From: Mucilaginibacter mali
GTDB taxonomy: Bacteria > Bacteroidota > Bacteroidia > Sphingobacteriales > Sphingobacteriaceae
Direction: 5' to 3'
Assembly: GCF_013283875.1 (NCBI RefSeq)
Contig: NZ_CP054139.1
Coordinates: forward strand, 434,001-498,000
Length of the DNA stretch: 64,000 nt
This document shows, piece after piece, positions 37,375 through 45,942 of this stretch (position 1 is its first letter; every line of letters starts with the position of its first letter). A program made the position numbers and the translations under genes. Under the pieces are notes generated by a model. It worked only from the letters and a program-made list of their open reading frames with translations, had not been told where the DNA came from and did no database searches.

Positions 37375-37388
37375 ATATATTTTTTAAT

Positions 37389-37482
37389 GTCATGCCGAAC
37401 TTGTTTCGGCACCCCATCTGATCAGTTGTCGGACGGCATCGCTTTCCATGCAAGTGGGATGCCGAAACAAGTTCGGCATGAC
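37389..37482. repeat. GTCAT..GAACTTGTTTC palindromic element, copy 1
   Basis: Perfect 23-bp arms (37389-37411 and 37460-37482), GTCATGCCGAACTTGTTTCG type. The second member is in the nuoE-nuoF spacer at 62053-62127. Confidence 0.88.
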
Positions 37483-37493
37483 TTAGTTACCTT

Positions 37494-39656
37494 TTACAAT
37501 TTTCCATCCTTATCCACTTCCAGCCTGATCACATCATAACAAATACCGCTGGCTACACCACCTGCCGGAACAGTAAGCACAATGGTATTATCGCCAGCCT
37601 TCAGCAGGGATGCATCAAATTTAAAGTCGCGCTCCACCCAAGTACCTTCAATGCCATCGCGGATCATGCTGGCGCCGCCGCCGCCAATATCGGTGAACGG
37701 ACCAACATCTTTGCCATTAACAGCTATGCCCAGCGAGCGGGCACCCGAGCCGGAGATCCCGAAACGCAGGGTAGCCTTGCCGGTTGTAGCGGCGCTGGCA
37801 GGCATGTTGAAATTGATGGTCCACGGGGTGGCTCGGCCCTGATCACGGCCGTCGGGTTTATTGTCCGTATCGTGCGGAACGTGGTAGATATACCAGTCCT
37901 TAGCCGGATCTGATTTGCCTACGGTAAAGTTCACATCGTTAGGGAAATACTTGGCGTATTCGATATACATACCCCAGTGCCAATGGTCATCACCTTTGTA
38001 AAACTCCTTAGCCGAGCGGTTAGGTGTGCCTATCTGGAAGATCTGCTGTCCGTAATGCACCGGCTTCCACTCGATAGTGCCCAAATCAAGTTTTTGGCCG
38101 GGCGTAATGGTTACATTGGCAACCGCATCATAGGCGCCCAATACGCCTTCGGCTACGGCGTGTAACTGGTAAGTGCCGGGGCGAACGTTAGGGATGGTAA
38201 AGCTGCCATCGGCTGCACCTTCAGCCCAAAACTCGTAATGCTTGGCATCATTTTGCCAGGTAACGGCCTGCGGCTGGAAAGCGAAAGCCGGGCGTGCTGC
38301 GCCACCTGCAGGTCGTGGTGGCAAGTAAGTGCCACGGTTAGCGCGTTTACCATTTGGTAACAACTTCGGTGTATCGGCCGGGGCTGGTGGCGGCGGAGTT
38401 GGCTGTGTAACCGGTGGTGTAGCCGCTTCGGTACGCTGCGGGCGTGGCTGGCGCGGTACAGGTGCCTGGTCAGGGAAGGAAAGGCCGACCAGCAGGGTGC
38501 TGAATTTAGTGGTTGGTGCCTGCGGGTCTACCAGTTTCATTTTGCCTTTTACGGTGGCGCGTTCGTTGGCCAGCGGGTAATCCACACCTTTTACCCAGGT
38601 GTACGGCCAGCGGGCTTGTTCGGCTTTGGCCTGCTTTTTGGCATCGGTAAACAAAGCTTGCGGGTCGTTACCGGTGGGTACGTAAATAAACATCGGGCCA
38701 ACCACTTTATGCCATTCCTCGTTATCGCCAAAATTAAGTTCGCTGCCGCCGTAGTGAGTGCCGCGCCAGTAATTAAGCAGGGTAGGGTCGCCGCCGTCGC
38801 CATCATCAAGGTGTCCGGTCAGCTCGTAATGCAATGGTCCGCTCGACAGGTATTCAAATGATGGGTTGATGATATACAGGCCCACCTTCTCTTTGGTAGA
38901 CGACCAGCCGAAAGCCGGTATTTTAGATTGCTTGGCCGAGTAATCGTACTTATGCTCGGCGCGGCCTTTGTGTACGCCAGTAGTCAAACGGCGGGCTTCC
39001 TTCATATTCAGGTCTTCGCCCTCGTCCCAATCCTTGCCGGTAGGCATGATATCGTTGCGCTGCTCGTCTATCGACAACCAATCGAACACATTGCCCGCCA
39101 GCTTAAAGCCAAAGCGCGATTCGCCCACCGAACCGGCAGGATAAGTATTTTGATGGGTGAAGATGGCGTAGGTATACAAACCATGCGCGCCGCGCTCAAG
39201 GGTATAGCGGATCTCCAGGTCGGCTATCAGGCCGCCGCCTTGCCCGGCAGCGGTAGGGTTTGGCCCCAGGATGCTCTTCCCATCCGAATACCCTTTTACC
39301 GATACCTCGCCGCGGTCGCCGTTAACATCTTTCGGGTCGATGGTAATTTTGGTCTCCTCACGGGCTGCAAGGGCGGGGCTTTGTTCCCAGTACCCGGCAT
39401 GGTGTCCCGATACATAGCCCATCAGTTCTACATTAGGCGTTACGGTTTTGGGTGTTTTTACTGATGTAAGGTCGCCCGTACGCTTGTTTACCTTAATGGT
39501 AAGGTAGCCGTTGCTAAGGGTATAGGTAGGGCCGTCGTCTGTCACGGTAACGGGCGGACCGGTAGGCGCTGCCTTGCGTGGTATGGGTTTTAGGATGGTG
39601 AATGATGATAGCGCGACAGTGGCTACTATCAGCATAGATTTGTAAATATGCTGCAT
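37494..39656 (-). CDS. PL4 rhamnogalacturonan lyase-like secreted enzyme
   Basis: 720 residues with a signal peptide of about 28 residues. N-terminal PL4 domain (about 35-365): LSNGYLTIKVNKRTGDLTSV, YTLERGAHGLYTYAIF, GRAEHKYDYSAKQS, FGWSSTKEKVGLYIINPSFEY. Then a FnIII_3-like domain (about 370-520) interrupted by a Pro-rich stretch (about residues 405-460). A C-terminal CBM-like domain (about 535-720) opens with FQIGTPNRSAKEFY. PL4 enzymes cut the rhamnogalacturonan I backbone of pectin by beta-elimination. No SusC/D pair is nearby. Confidence 0.92.
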   Translation of the reverse strand: MQHIYKSMLIVATVALSSFTILKPIPRKAAPTGPPVTVTDDGPTYTLSNGYLTIKVNKRTGDLTSVKTPKTVTPNVELMGYVSGHHAGYWEQSPALAAREETKITIDPKDVNGDRGEVSVKGYSDGKSILGPNPTAAGQGGGLIADLEIRYTLERGAHGLYTYAIFTHQNTYPAGSVGESRFGFKLAGNVFDWLSIDEQRNDIMPTGKDWDEGEDLNMKEARRLTTGVHKGRAEHKYDYSAKQSKIPAFGWSSTKEKVGLYIINPSFEYLSSGPLHYELTGHLDDGDGGDPTLLNYWRGTHYGGSELNFGDNEEWHKVVGPMFIYVPTGNDPQALFTDAKKQAKAEQARWPYTWVKGVDYPLANERATVKGKMKLVDPQAPTTKFSTLLVGLSFPDQAPVPRQPRPQRTEAATPPVTQPTPPPPAPADTPKLLPNGKRANRGTYLPPRPAGGAARPAFAFQPQAVTWQNDAKHYEFWAEGAADGSFTIPNVRPGTYQLHAVAEGVLGAYDAVANVTITPGQKLDLGTIEWKPVHYGQQIFQIGTPNRSAKEFYKGDDHWHWGMYIEYAKYFPNDVNFTVGKSDPAKDWYIYHVPHDTDNKPDGRDQGRATPWTINFNMPASAATTGKATLRFGISGSGARSLGIAVNGKDVGPFTDIGGGGASMIRDGIEGTWVERDFKFDASLLKAGDNTIVLTVPAGGVASGICYDVIRLEVDKDGKL

Positions 39657-39895
39657 ATCAATGGTTTATTCGGGCCGGGTTTATGTACGGCCCTGGTTTA
39701 TTGGGTTTACAGGATTAAATATATATAGGCTGTCCGGCTCAAGTATCCTGTACTGTGCGGGTGCGTGGAGATTGTTACAATGCGTTACAAAAACCTGTTT
39801 TTGATTTTAGCCCGCGCCAATGCAGGTTAATTTGCATATTTGCAGTTCAATGTTGTTTACTACAAGATTTGAGACTGCATTTGGTTTTGTGGACA
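39657..39895. other. PL4 upstream region
   Basis: Between the PL4 start and the family C repeat there is an AT-rich promoter-size segment without a recognisable -7 box on the minus strand. I see no gene. Confidence 0.4.
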
Positions 39896-40048
39896 TTTAA
39901 CCACAAAGTGCACAAAGATCGGATACACAAAGCCCACAAAGCCTTTGTGTCCGAGATCGCTGATCAAAATACTTTGTGTCTCTTCGTGCTGTTCAGTCGG
40001 TATTTCTTTGCGACCTTTGTGGTTAAATTAACCACAAGGACACTAAGT
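39896..40048. repeat. dispersed repeat family C, copy 2
   Basis: TTTAACCACAAAGTGCACAAAG at the left and CCTTTGTGGTTAAATT at the right (ends about 40029), with an extra TTAACCACAAGGACACTAAG tail. It abuts the tyrS upstream region. Confidence 0.85.
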
Positions 40049-40090
40049 AAACGCTATTGATTTACACTTTATAAAATATACTTTGCTATA

Positions 40091-41380
40091 ATGAACTTTG
40101 TTGAAGAATTACGCTGGCGCGGCATGCTGCACGATATTATGCCCGGAACCGAGGATATGCTTGCTAAAGGTATGGCATCGGGCTATATCGGGTTCGACCC
40201 GACGGCCGACTCGCTGCATGTGGGTAGCCTGGCCCAGATCATGACGCTGATCCACTTCCAGAAAGCTGGTCACAAACCCTTCGCGCTGGTGGGCGGTGCT
40301 ACCGGCATGGTGGGCGACCCATCGGGTAAATCGGCCGAGCGTAACCTGTTGTCTGCCGATGCCTTACAGCGCAACCTGGATGGTATTAAGGCCCAGTTAG
40401 AACGTTTTTTAGATTTTGAAAGCGGCGCTAACAGTGCCCAGATGGTAAATAACTACGATTGGTTTAAGGATTTCCATTTCCTTGATTTTATACGCGATGT
40501 AGGTAAACACATCACCGTAAATTATATGATGGCTAAAGATTCGGTAAAGAACCGTATCAGCGGCGATACTGGCATGTCGTTCACCGAGTTTAGCTACCAA
40601 CTGGTACAGGGCTACGATTTTTACTACCTGTGGAAGAACCATAACTGCGCCTTGCAAATGGGCGGCAGCGACCAATGGGGGAACATCGTGACCGGTACCG
40701 AACTGATCCGCCGTAAAGGCGAGGGCCAGGGCGAAGCCTATGCATTAACCACCCAGTTGATCAAAAAATCCGACGGCAGCAAATTCGGCAAAAGCGAAGG
40801 CGGCAATATCTGGTTGGATCCCGAGAAAACATCGCCATACAAATTTTACCAGTTTTGGCTGAACACCAGCGATGAGGATGCCAAATCATACATCCGCATA
40901 TTTACCCTGTTCGATAAGGCTACTATTGAAGGTTTGGAAGCCGAACACGATGCCGCGCCGCATTTGCGCGTGTTGCAGAAAGCTTTAGCAAAAGATATCA
41001 CCATGCGTGTACACAGCGAAGCTGAGTACGAAAAAGCGATCAAAGCATCCGAGTTTTTATTCGGTAATACCGATATCCAGTTCTTAAGCGAGCTGAACGA
41101 TGCCGAGGTTTTAGGCCTGTTTGATGGTGTGCCTAACTTCACCATCAGCGCAAGCGATGTAGCCGATGGCATTAACGTGATCGACCTGCTGGCCGATAAA
41201 ACTGCCGTATTCCCATCAAAAGGCGAAGCAAAAAAGATGATAACCGGCGGTGGTGTAGCTGTTAACAAAGCCAAATTGGGTGGTGTGGACGATGTATTTA
41301 ATGCATCGCACCTCATCAATGGCAAATACCTGGTAGCGCAAAAGGGTAAGAAGAATTACTTTTTGATAATAGCAGAGTAA
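40091..41380 (+). CDS. tyrS: tyrosyl-tRNA synthetase
   Basis: 429 residues, class I synthetase, cytoplasmic. HVGSLAQI (about residue 42) is the HIGH motif, [10 protein letters not shown] precedes it, and KFGKSEGG (about residue 231) is the KMSKS loop. GGSDQWGNI binds tyrosyl-adenylate. The C-terminal S4-like domain with [18 protein letters not shown] binds tRNA. Normal bacterial TyrRS length. It is not visibly controlled by a T-box, as expected for this phylum. Ends at a bidirectional hairpin shared with meaB. Confidence 0.97.
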   Translation: MNFVEELRWRGMLHDIMPGTEDMLAKGMASGYIGFDPTADSLHVGSLAQIMTLIHFQKAGHKPFALVGGATGMVGDPSGKSAERNLLSADALQRNLDGIKAQLERFLDFESGANSAQMVNNYDWFKDFHFLDFIRDVGKHITVNYMMAKDSVKNRISGDTGMSFTEFSYQLVQGYDFYYLWKNHNCALQMGGSDQWGNIVTGTELIRRKGEGQGEAYALTTQLIKKSDGSKFGKSEGGNIWLDPEKTSPYKFYQFWLNTSDEDAKSYIRIFTLFDKATIEGLEAEHDAAPHLRVLQKALAKDITMRVHSEAEYEKAIKASEFLFGNTDIQFLSELNDAEVLGLFDGVPNFTISASDVADGINVIDLLADKTAVFPSKGEAKKMITGGGVAVNKAKLGGVDDVFNASHLINGKYLVAQKGKKNYFLIIAE

Positions 41381-41384
41381 GCTT

Positions 41385-41435
41385 AAAGCTAAAAGACCAA
41401 AGCAGAAAGCTTTTTGCTTTAAGCCTTTAGCTTTT
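41385..41435. terminator. bidirectional hairpin between tyrS and meaB
   Basis: AAAGCTAAAAG (41385-41395) pairs with CTTTAGCTTTT (41425-41435), with an inner AAAGCA/TGCTTT stem. It serves tyrS and overlaps the meaB stop codon. Confidence 0.55.
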
Positions 41436-42311
41436 TGCTAAAAATTGATACAAATTAAACCCCGGTTTAAGCATAGCTTCAGCAATATCCTGCTGAAGCT
41501 TTTTTTTGTCTACACCTGCCATGCGCTGATGCCTGATCAACTGGTAAGCTTTTTCAGCCATTAGCAAAGCGCGGCGGTTATTGACTGTTTGGGGCAGATT
41601 ACGGATGTACTCAGCTATTTCAGTAATGCCTGTATTTTGCGATGCTACCGCTTTATACACCGGTATGGCGGTTTCCTTTTGATGGATGAGTTTTTTTAGC
41701 GTATTATAATAGGTATCGGCACCATCCCTGTCGGCTTTGTTGATGATGTAGGCATCGGCAATCTCCATCACGCCCGATTTGATGTTTTGGATCTCGTCGC
41801 CGCTCTCAGGCACCAGCACCAGCAGGGTAGCATCGGCCAATCCGGCTATCTCCACTTCCGATTGACCTACGCCAACAGTTTCTACCATAATATAGTCGAA
41901 ATCCGCTGCCCGTAGCACATCGCACATCTCGATGGTTTTGGCCGATAATCCCCCCAGCGAACCACGTGTGGCCAGCGAACGGATAAATACACCGGGATGA
42001 TTAAAGTGTGTAGCCATGCGGATCCTGTCGCCCAGTAATGATCCATAATTGAATGGCGATGTCGGGTCGATAGCTAATATGGCAACGGTCTTGCCGCCGG
42101 TAGTTAGTTCGGTAATTAACGCGTTTACCAGTGTGCTTTTCCCCGCTCCCGGAGGACCAGTTATCCCTATCACCGGGGCCTTGCTGCTTAGATCTAAACC
42201 ACGAAGCAATTCGTCAGCGCCGGGCAGGTCGTTCTCTACCACGGTCAATGCCCGTGCAACAGATTTAAAATCGCGGCAATTTGGTATTATAGGCTGATGA
42301 CTGGCTGGCAT
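41427..42311 (-). CDS. meaB: MeaB/ArgK-type GTPase, methylmalonyl-CoA mutase accessory
   Basis: 294 residues. Walker A GPPGAGKST (residues 52-60), IDPTSPFNYGSLLGDRIRM, then the switch region and VETVGVGQSEVEI, and the base motif NKADRDGA. MeaB loads and protects adenosylcobalamin-dependent methylmalonyl-CoA mutase. The mutase genes are not in this window. Start ATG 42311 gives a normal length. The gene ends next to the tyrS terminator. Confidence 0.93.
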   Translation of the reverse strand: MPASHQPIIPNCRDFKSVARALTVVENDLPGADELLRGLDLSSKAPVIGITGPPGAGKSTLVNALITELTTGGKTVAILAIDPTSPFNYGSLLGDRIRMATHFNHPGVFIRSLATRGSLGGLSAKTIEMCDVLRAADFDYIMVETVGVGQSEVEIAGLADATLLVLVPESGDEIQNIKSGVMEIADAYIINKADRDGADTYYNTLKKLIHQKETAIPVYKAVASQNTGITEIAEYIRNLPQTVNNRRALLMAEKAYQLIRHQRMAGVDKKKLQQDIAEAMLKPGFNLYQFLAKS

Positions 42312-42346
42312 AAGGATGGTAAAGTAACAAAATATTTGGCAGAGTT

Positions 42347-42580
42347 AGTTCCTTCCTTGGGGAGTAGCTATCGTGTACCCATCTCCTCTGATAAAGAGAA
42401 GTTTGTCATTTCGAACCCTTGGAGAGATGGGTACGGCGCGGCAAGGGTGAGAAATCTTATACGTGCAGCCGGTCGCACGTATAAGATTTCTCCTCACGCC
42501 ACCACACTATCCTTTCCCGGGTTCGTTCGAAATGACAAGTGGTTAATGTAGGTACACGGTAGTTCCCAGGGGAGGGAACT
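42347..42580. repeat. outer palindrome enclosing a second palindromic element
   Basis: Left part AGTTCCTTCCTTGGGGAG...GTGTACC (42347-42379) and right part GGTACACGGTAGTTCCC...GGGAACT (42551-42580) are inverted and imperfectly paired. They bracket the element at 42405-42536, so one repeat seems inserted in another. Confidence 0.6.
42405..42536. repeat. GTCATTTCGAAC palindromic element, copy 2
   Basis: Ends GTCATTTCGAACCC and GGGTTCGTTCGAAATGAC, inner arms GTGAGAAATCTTATACGTGC / GCACGTATAAGATTTCTCC. Closely similar to 34767-34915. Confidence 0.85.
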
Positions 42581-42594
42581 AATGGATTCAAACA

Positions 42595-42620
42595 AAAAAT
42601 GCCCCAAACGGGGCATTTTT
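42595..42620 (-). terminator. terminator of the ECF sigma gene
   Basis: AAAAATGCCCC / GGGGCATTTTT around AAAC (11-bp stem). On the minus strand it ends TTTTTT and lies 32 nt past the sigma stop. Confidence 0.75.
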
Positions 42621-42651
42621 CAAACATAATTATCTAAAGGAAAGAAATCGA

Positions 42652-43236
42652 CTAATTTTTCAGGCTTAGTTCCTTGTTCTGCATCATTTTGCGCAGGTTA
42701 TTCAAGGCGTAGCGCATACGGCCAAGGGCGGTGTTGATGCTTACCTGGGTAATGTCGGCTATTTCTTTAAAGCTCAGGTCGCCGAAGTGGCGCATGATCA
42801 GCACTTCCTTTTGCTCTTCGGGCAGCAGGTAGATCAGGGCTTTAAGGTCTTTGTGGGTTTGTTCGCGCACCATGCGGTCTTCGGCGCTTTCGTCGTAATT
42901 GCCTAAAACTTCAAAAATATCAAAGTCGTCGCCGCCGCTCACCAATGGGGTGCGTTTTTCCCTGCGGAAGTGATCGATCACGAGGTTATGCGCAATACGG
43001 GTAACCCAGGGCAGAAATTTGCCTTCTTCGTTATATTTCCCGGCTTTAAGGGTATTTATTACTTTGATAAAAGTATCCTGGAAAATATCCTCGGCCAGCG
43101 CTTCGTCTTTAACCAGTAAATAAATGGAAGTGTAAATTTTGGCCTGATACCGCCTGATCAATTCTACCAGCCCGCTCTCATCACCGGCGATATACAGATG
43201 GATTAAATCCTGATCACTTTTCAATTGAAAATCCAT
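42652..43236 (-). CDS. ECF-type RNA polymerase sigma factor
   Basis: 194 residues. Region 2 (about 15-85): GLVELIRRYQAKIYTSIY, LVKDEALAEDIFQDTFIKV and the -10 contact region WVTRIAHNLVIDHFRR. Region 4 (about 125-190): LKALIYLLPEEQKEVLIMRH, DLSFKEIADITQVSINTALG, RMRYALNNLRK helix-turn-helix. No anti-sigma gene is adjacent, so control is not by the common sigma/anti-sigma pair here. It resembles the broadly conserved Bacteroidota ECF factors that act without a neighbouring FecR. Own leader and terminator. Confidence 0.93.
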   Translation of the reverse strand: MDFQLKSDQDLIHLYIAGDESGLVELIRRYQAKIYTSIYLLVKDEALAEDIFQDTFIKVINTLKAGKYNEEGKFLPWVTRIAHNLVIDHFRREKRTPLVSGGDDFDIFEVLGNYDESAEDRMVREQTHKDLKALIYLLPEEQKEVLIMRHFGDLSFKEIADITQVSINTALGRMRYALNNLRKMMQNKELSLKN

Positions 43237-43525
43237 AGAACTTGTTATACTTTAAATTAAAGTTAAAAACTTAATAATGTCTCGTTTAAAGTAAAGTTCT
43301 AATCTATAGGGTTCTCCTTTTATTGTTTTGTGCTTATCCAAATAAAATGATTAATCATTAAAAAAACAAATATTTTACATTTATTAACAAAAACCTGTTT
43401 TAAACATTGCTGTATAAAACTACTGTAAAACATTGTTTTGACAGCTGATCACCATCGACAGTTTAAATATAAGAAAAATTTAGTTGATGTTGCAAGAGGA
43501 AAAACTATTTTTTTAGTTTTATTTT
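43237..43525. other. sigma factor leader and promoter region
   Basis: AT-rich, no gene. An imperfect inverted repeat (43237-43256 with 43285-43300, AGAACTTnnnnACTTTAAA type) lies right at the sigma start and may be a leader hairpin or operator. A clean -7 box is not visible. Confidence 0.4.
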
Positions 43526-43559
43526 AAAAACGAGACGGGAATACACCCGTCCCGTTTTT
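43526..43559 (-). terminator. amidohydrolase terminator
   Basis: AAAAACGAGACGGG / CCCGTCCCGTTTTT with a 5-nt loop, one mismatch. It lies 27 nt past the amidohydrolase stop. Confidence 0.65.
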
Positions 43560-43585
43560 ATCTCCATCAGTTAATAGTTCTGCAA

Positions 43586-45442
43586 TTATGCCGTGTAAAC
43601 GGGTATACCGCCCACCCAGGTTTCCGAAACGGTGATATTACGCATTTGCAAATCTTCGGGTAAGTTAAGCGGGTCGTTCTCCAATATCACAAAATCGGCA
43701 AACAAACCGGTGTTTAACGATCCTACCCATTGGTCGGCATAGCATTGCCAGGCCGCGTCATAAGTAACGGCTACCAGCGCTTGTTCGGGTGTAATGCATT
43801 CGGCAGGGTTTAGGATATTATTACCGGTATCATCAGGGCCGGCCTCCATAAAGCGGGTAATGGCCTGTTCCATCATCCGCAGGGTGCCTAAAGGGGTAAC
43901 CTGGTTATCACTGTGCAGGGTAATGCGTAACCCCTTGTCAAGCGTCGACTTGCAGCGATCAAGAAACTGCACCTTCTCCTTGCCAAATATCACCTGACTA
44001 AAGGCGTAGCCCCAGTAACCCACGTGCCCTATCAAAAAGCTTGGCGATATGCCCAGTTTGCTCATCGTATCAATCTGGTTGTTTGTAAGCAGCGAGCAAT
44101 GCTCGATACGATGACGCACAGTATTGCCCGGTTTAACCGCGTTTTGATAAGCCTCTATAGCGAAGGTTACAGCGGTATCGCCATTGGCATGTATCATCAG
44201 CGGCCAGCCTTTGTTCACCACTACGTCGGTAACAAGGGCTTCGTATGATGGCGGTACGATTTGCGCGGGCACTCCCGCTTCGGGGAAGTTGAACAAGCCG
44301 TAGTTATCGAGCGGATTGCAGCAATAAGGTTCTGATTGATAGCCGGTCAACCCTTGGTTAGATCCATCGGTAACCAGTTTGGCATGCGCGTAATAAACAT
44401 GCCCGTAAGCTGATGGCTGGGTGTATTGCGGCAAATTATCTACATCCTGGTTGGTAAGGCATAGCTGGGCGGCGCCAACACGTATCTTTTTATAACCCAA
44501 ATCAAAGTATGCGTCTAATCCTAATTTATAGTCGGGGGTCATGGCGGCATCGTACAAAAAGGTTATCCCGCGCGAGTTAGCCAAAGCAAACAGTTCGTCG
44601 AGATATTTTATGGCCGGGATACTTAATATGGCCAGTTGGGCCTTTACCTCAAGCACCTCCAACGCGGGGCGCATTTCGGCTTCCTCCTGCAGCTGGCCTT
44701 TTGTTTGCTGCCTGTACTCGTGCAAGGTGCCATATTTTTGCCGTATCGCTTCATTGTTATCAAAGGCAAGTTTAAGCGCCGGGGAATTTACATAAAGCGT
44801 ATGCATAGATGCGCTTAATAAAAACATCGGTGTTTTTGCATCTATCTTGTCAAGGTCATCGTAGTGTATGGTTTGCAGTTCCATTTGGGCTTCATCCAGC
44901 GAAGGGATAAAGGGCATCAGCGCCGGGTCCATGTCTTTGCCAAAAATAAAATCAACAGGGTAGTTTTGGCGGCCTTTTATCACCTTTGCCACATACTCCA
45001 TGCCGTAATCGGCCTGTAGGTCCTGCCCGTTAAAGCCACCCACATCCAGCCAGCCGGTTGTTAAAGCAGTGGGCATAATGTGCACATGCGGGTCGATAAA
45101 GCCCGGCAACAGCGTTTGCGTAGCGCTTAAGGTTTTAGTAGCATGAAACGGGTGATGGAAAAGCATGTACTCCTTTACATGTAATTCCGTTCCAGATACA
45201 ACAACGTTTCCGTTAGCAATGCCGATAGCCTCAACCGTATCGGTAGATCCGCCTATCATTGGCCTGATGATACCGCCTGTAAATATGGTTGCTTGTGGTT
45301 CGGCAGGGAAGATGGACTTCGGCGGCGCGGCCGCGGTCATTTTTTCGCGGTTCTCCTTACTAAAGATGGTTTCGCCTAATATTTCAAAAATGGGATTGTT
45401 GCAAGCGCAGTGGGTGCAGCCATGTGTGTGGTGGTGTGCCAT
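43586..45442 (-). CDS. YtcJ-like metal-dependent amidohydrolase
   Basis: 618 residues from ATG 45442 (MAHHHTHGCTHCAC); an upstream in-frame extension lacks homology-like features. Amidohydrolase_3 fold: metal motif PGFIDPHVH (HxH), MIHANGDTAVTF for a later ligand, RIEHCSLLT with His, and the C-terminal LHSDNQVTPLG. Family members hydrolyse amides or esters of small substrates, often N-acyl compounds; the target is unknown. The extreme N-terminus has five His and two Cys within 14 residues, unusual for the family. No signal peptide, so cytoplasmic. Own terminator. Confidence 0.88.
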   Translation of the reverse strand: MAHHHTHGCTHCACNNPIFEILGETIFSKENREKMTAAAPPKSIFPAEPQATIFTGGIIRPMIGGSTDTVEAIGIANGNVVVSGTELHVKEYMLFHHPFHATKTLSATQTLLPGFIDPHVHIMPTALTTGWLDVGGFNGQDLQADYGMEYVAKVIKGRQNYPVDFIFGKDMDPALMPFIPSLDEAQMELQTIHYDDLDKIDAKTPMFLLSASMHTLYVNSPALKLAFDNNEAIRQKYGTLHEYRQQTKGQLQEEAEMRPALEVLEVKAQLAILSIPAIKYLDELFALANSRGITFLYDAAMTPDYKLGLDAYFDLGYKKIRVGAAQLCLTNQDVDNLPQYTQPSAYGHVYYAHAKLVTDGSNQGLTGYQSEPYCCNPLDNYGLFNFPEAGVPAQIVPPSYEALVTDVVVNKGWPLMIHANGDTAVTFAIEAYQNAVKPGNTVRHRIEHCSLLTNNQIDTMSKLGISPSFLIGHVGYWGYAFSQVIFGKEKVQFLDRCKSTLDKGLRITLHSDNQVTPLGTLRMMEQAITRFMEAGPDDTGNNILNPAECITPEQALVAVTYDAAWQCYADQWVGSLNTGLFADFVILENDPLNLPEDLQMRNITVSETWVGGIPVYTA

Positions 45443-45611
45443 GATGTGATAAAATTTAGATTTATATTGAGTTAGTTTATACACCTTGCTATGTATACAA
45501 ATCAAGTTTATAGAAATAATTTTTGTTGTTGATTGTAAAGGGGATAAGGCCTTTGTTTATGATGATGAAACGGGAATAGGTGAGTGTTAAACAGATTGGT
45601 AAGTGTAGGGA

Positions 45612-45745
45612 ATCAACCACAAAGGCCACCAAGAAAGGGAGGCACAAAGTTCACAAAGGATCTGCCTGGTTTAAAATAAGTGTATTTAAAAGTGAGTTTT
45701 CTTTGTGGCCTTTGTGAAAACCCTTTGTGTGCTTTGTGGTTCAAT
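45612..45745. repeat. dispersed repeat family C, copy 3
   Basis: AATCAACCACAAAGGCCACCAAG on the left and TGTGCTTTGTGGTTCAATT on the right are inverted, with a central GTGAGTTTTCTTTGTGGCCTTTG. It fills part of the 500-bp gap before uvrA. Confidence 0.85.
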
Positions 45746-45869
45746 TAAAAGCCATGCAGGGTTAAATTTTACTTACAATAGACTGATAATTAAAAGCAAA
45801 ACCCATTTGGAAAGTGCTAAATTTTTTAGGATTTTTGCGTTCCGCTGAAAGCGGATAGCTGATAGTTAA

Positions 45870-45936
45870 TAGTTCATGGTTCATAGCTGTTCCATTTTTG
45901 GCTTACCATGAACCATCAACTATGAACCATGAACTA
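45870..45936. repeat. 17-bp perfect inverted repeat just before uvrA
   Basis: TAGTTCATGGTTCATAG (45870-45886) and CTATGAACCATGAACTA (45920-45936), spacer 33 nt containing further CATGAACCATCAACT units. It ends 6 bp before the uvrA ATG and, if transcribed, would hide the start in a stem. Confidence 0.8.
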
Positions 45937-45942
45937 CAACGA

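Noticed and set aside
42297..42551. Plus-strand frame after meaB
   Set aside because: It is produced by the nested palindrome, not by a gene.
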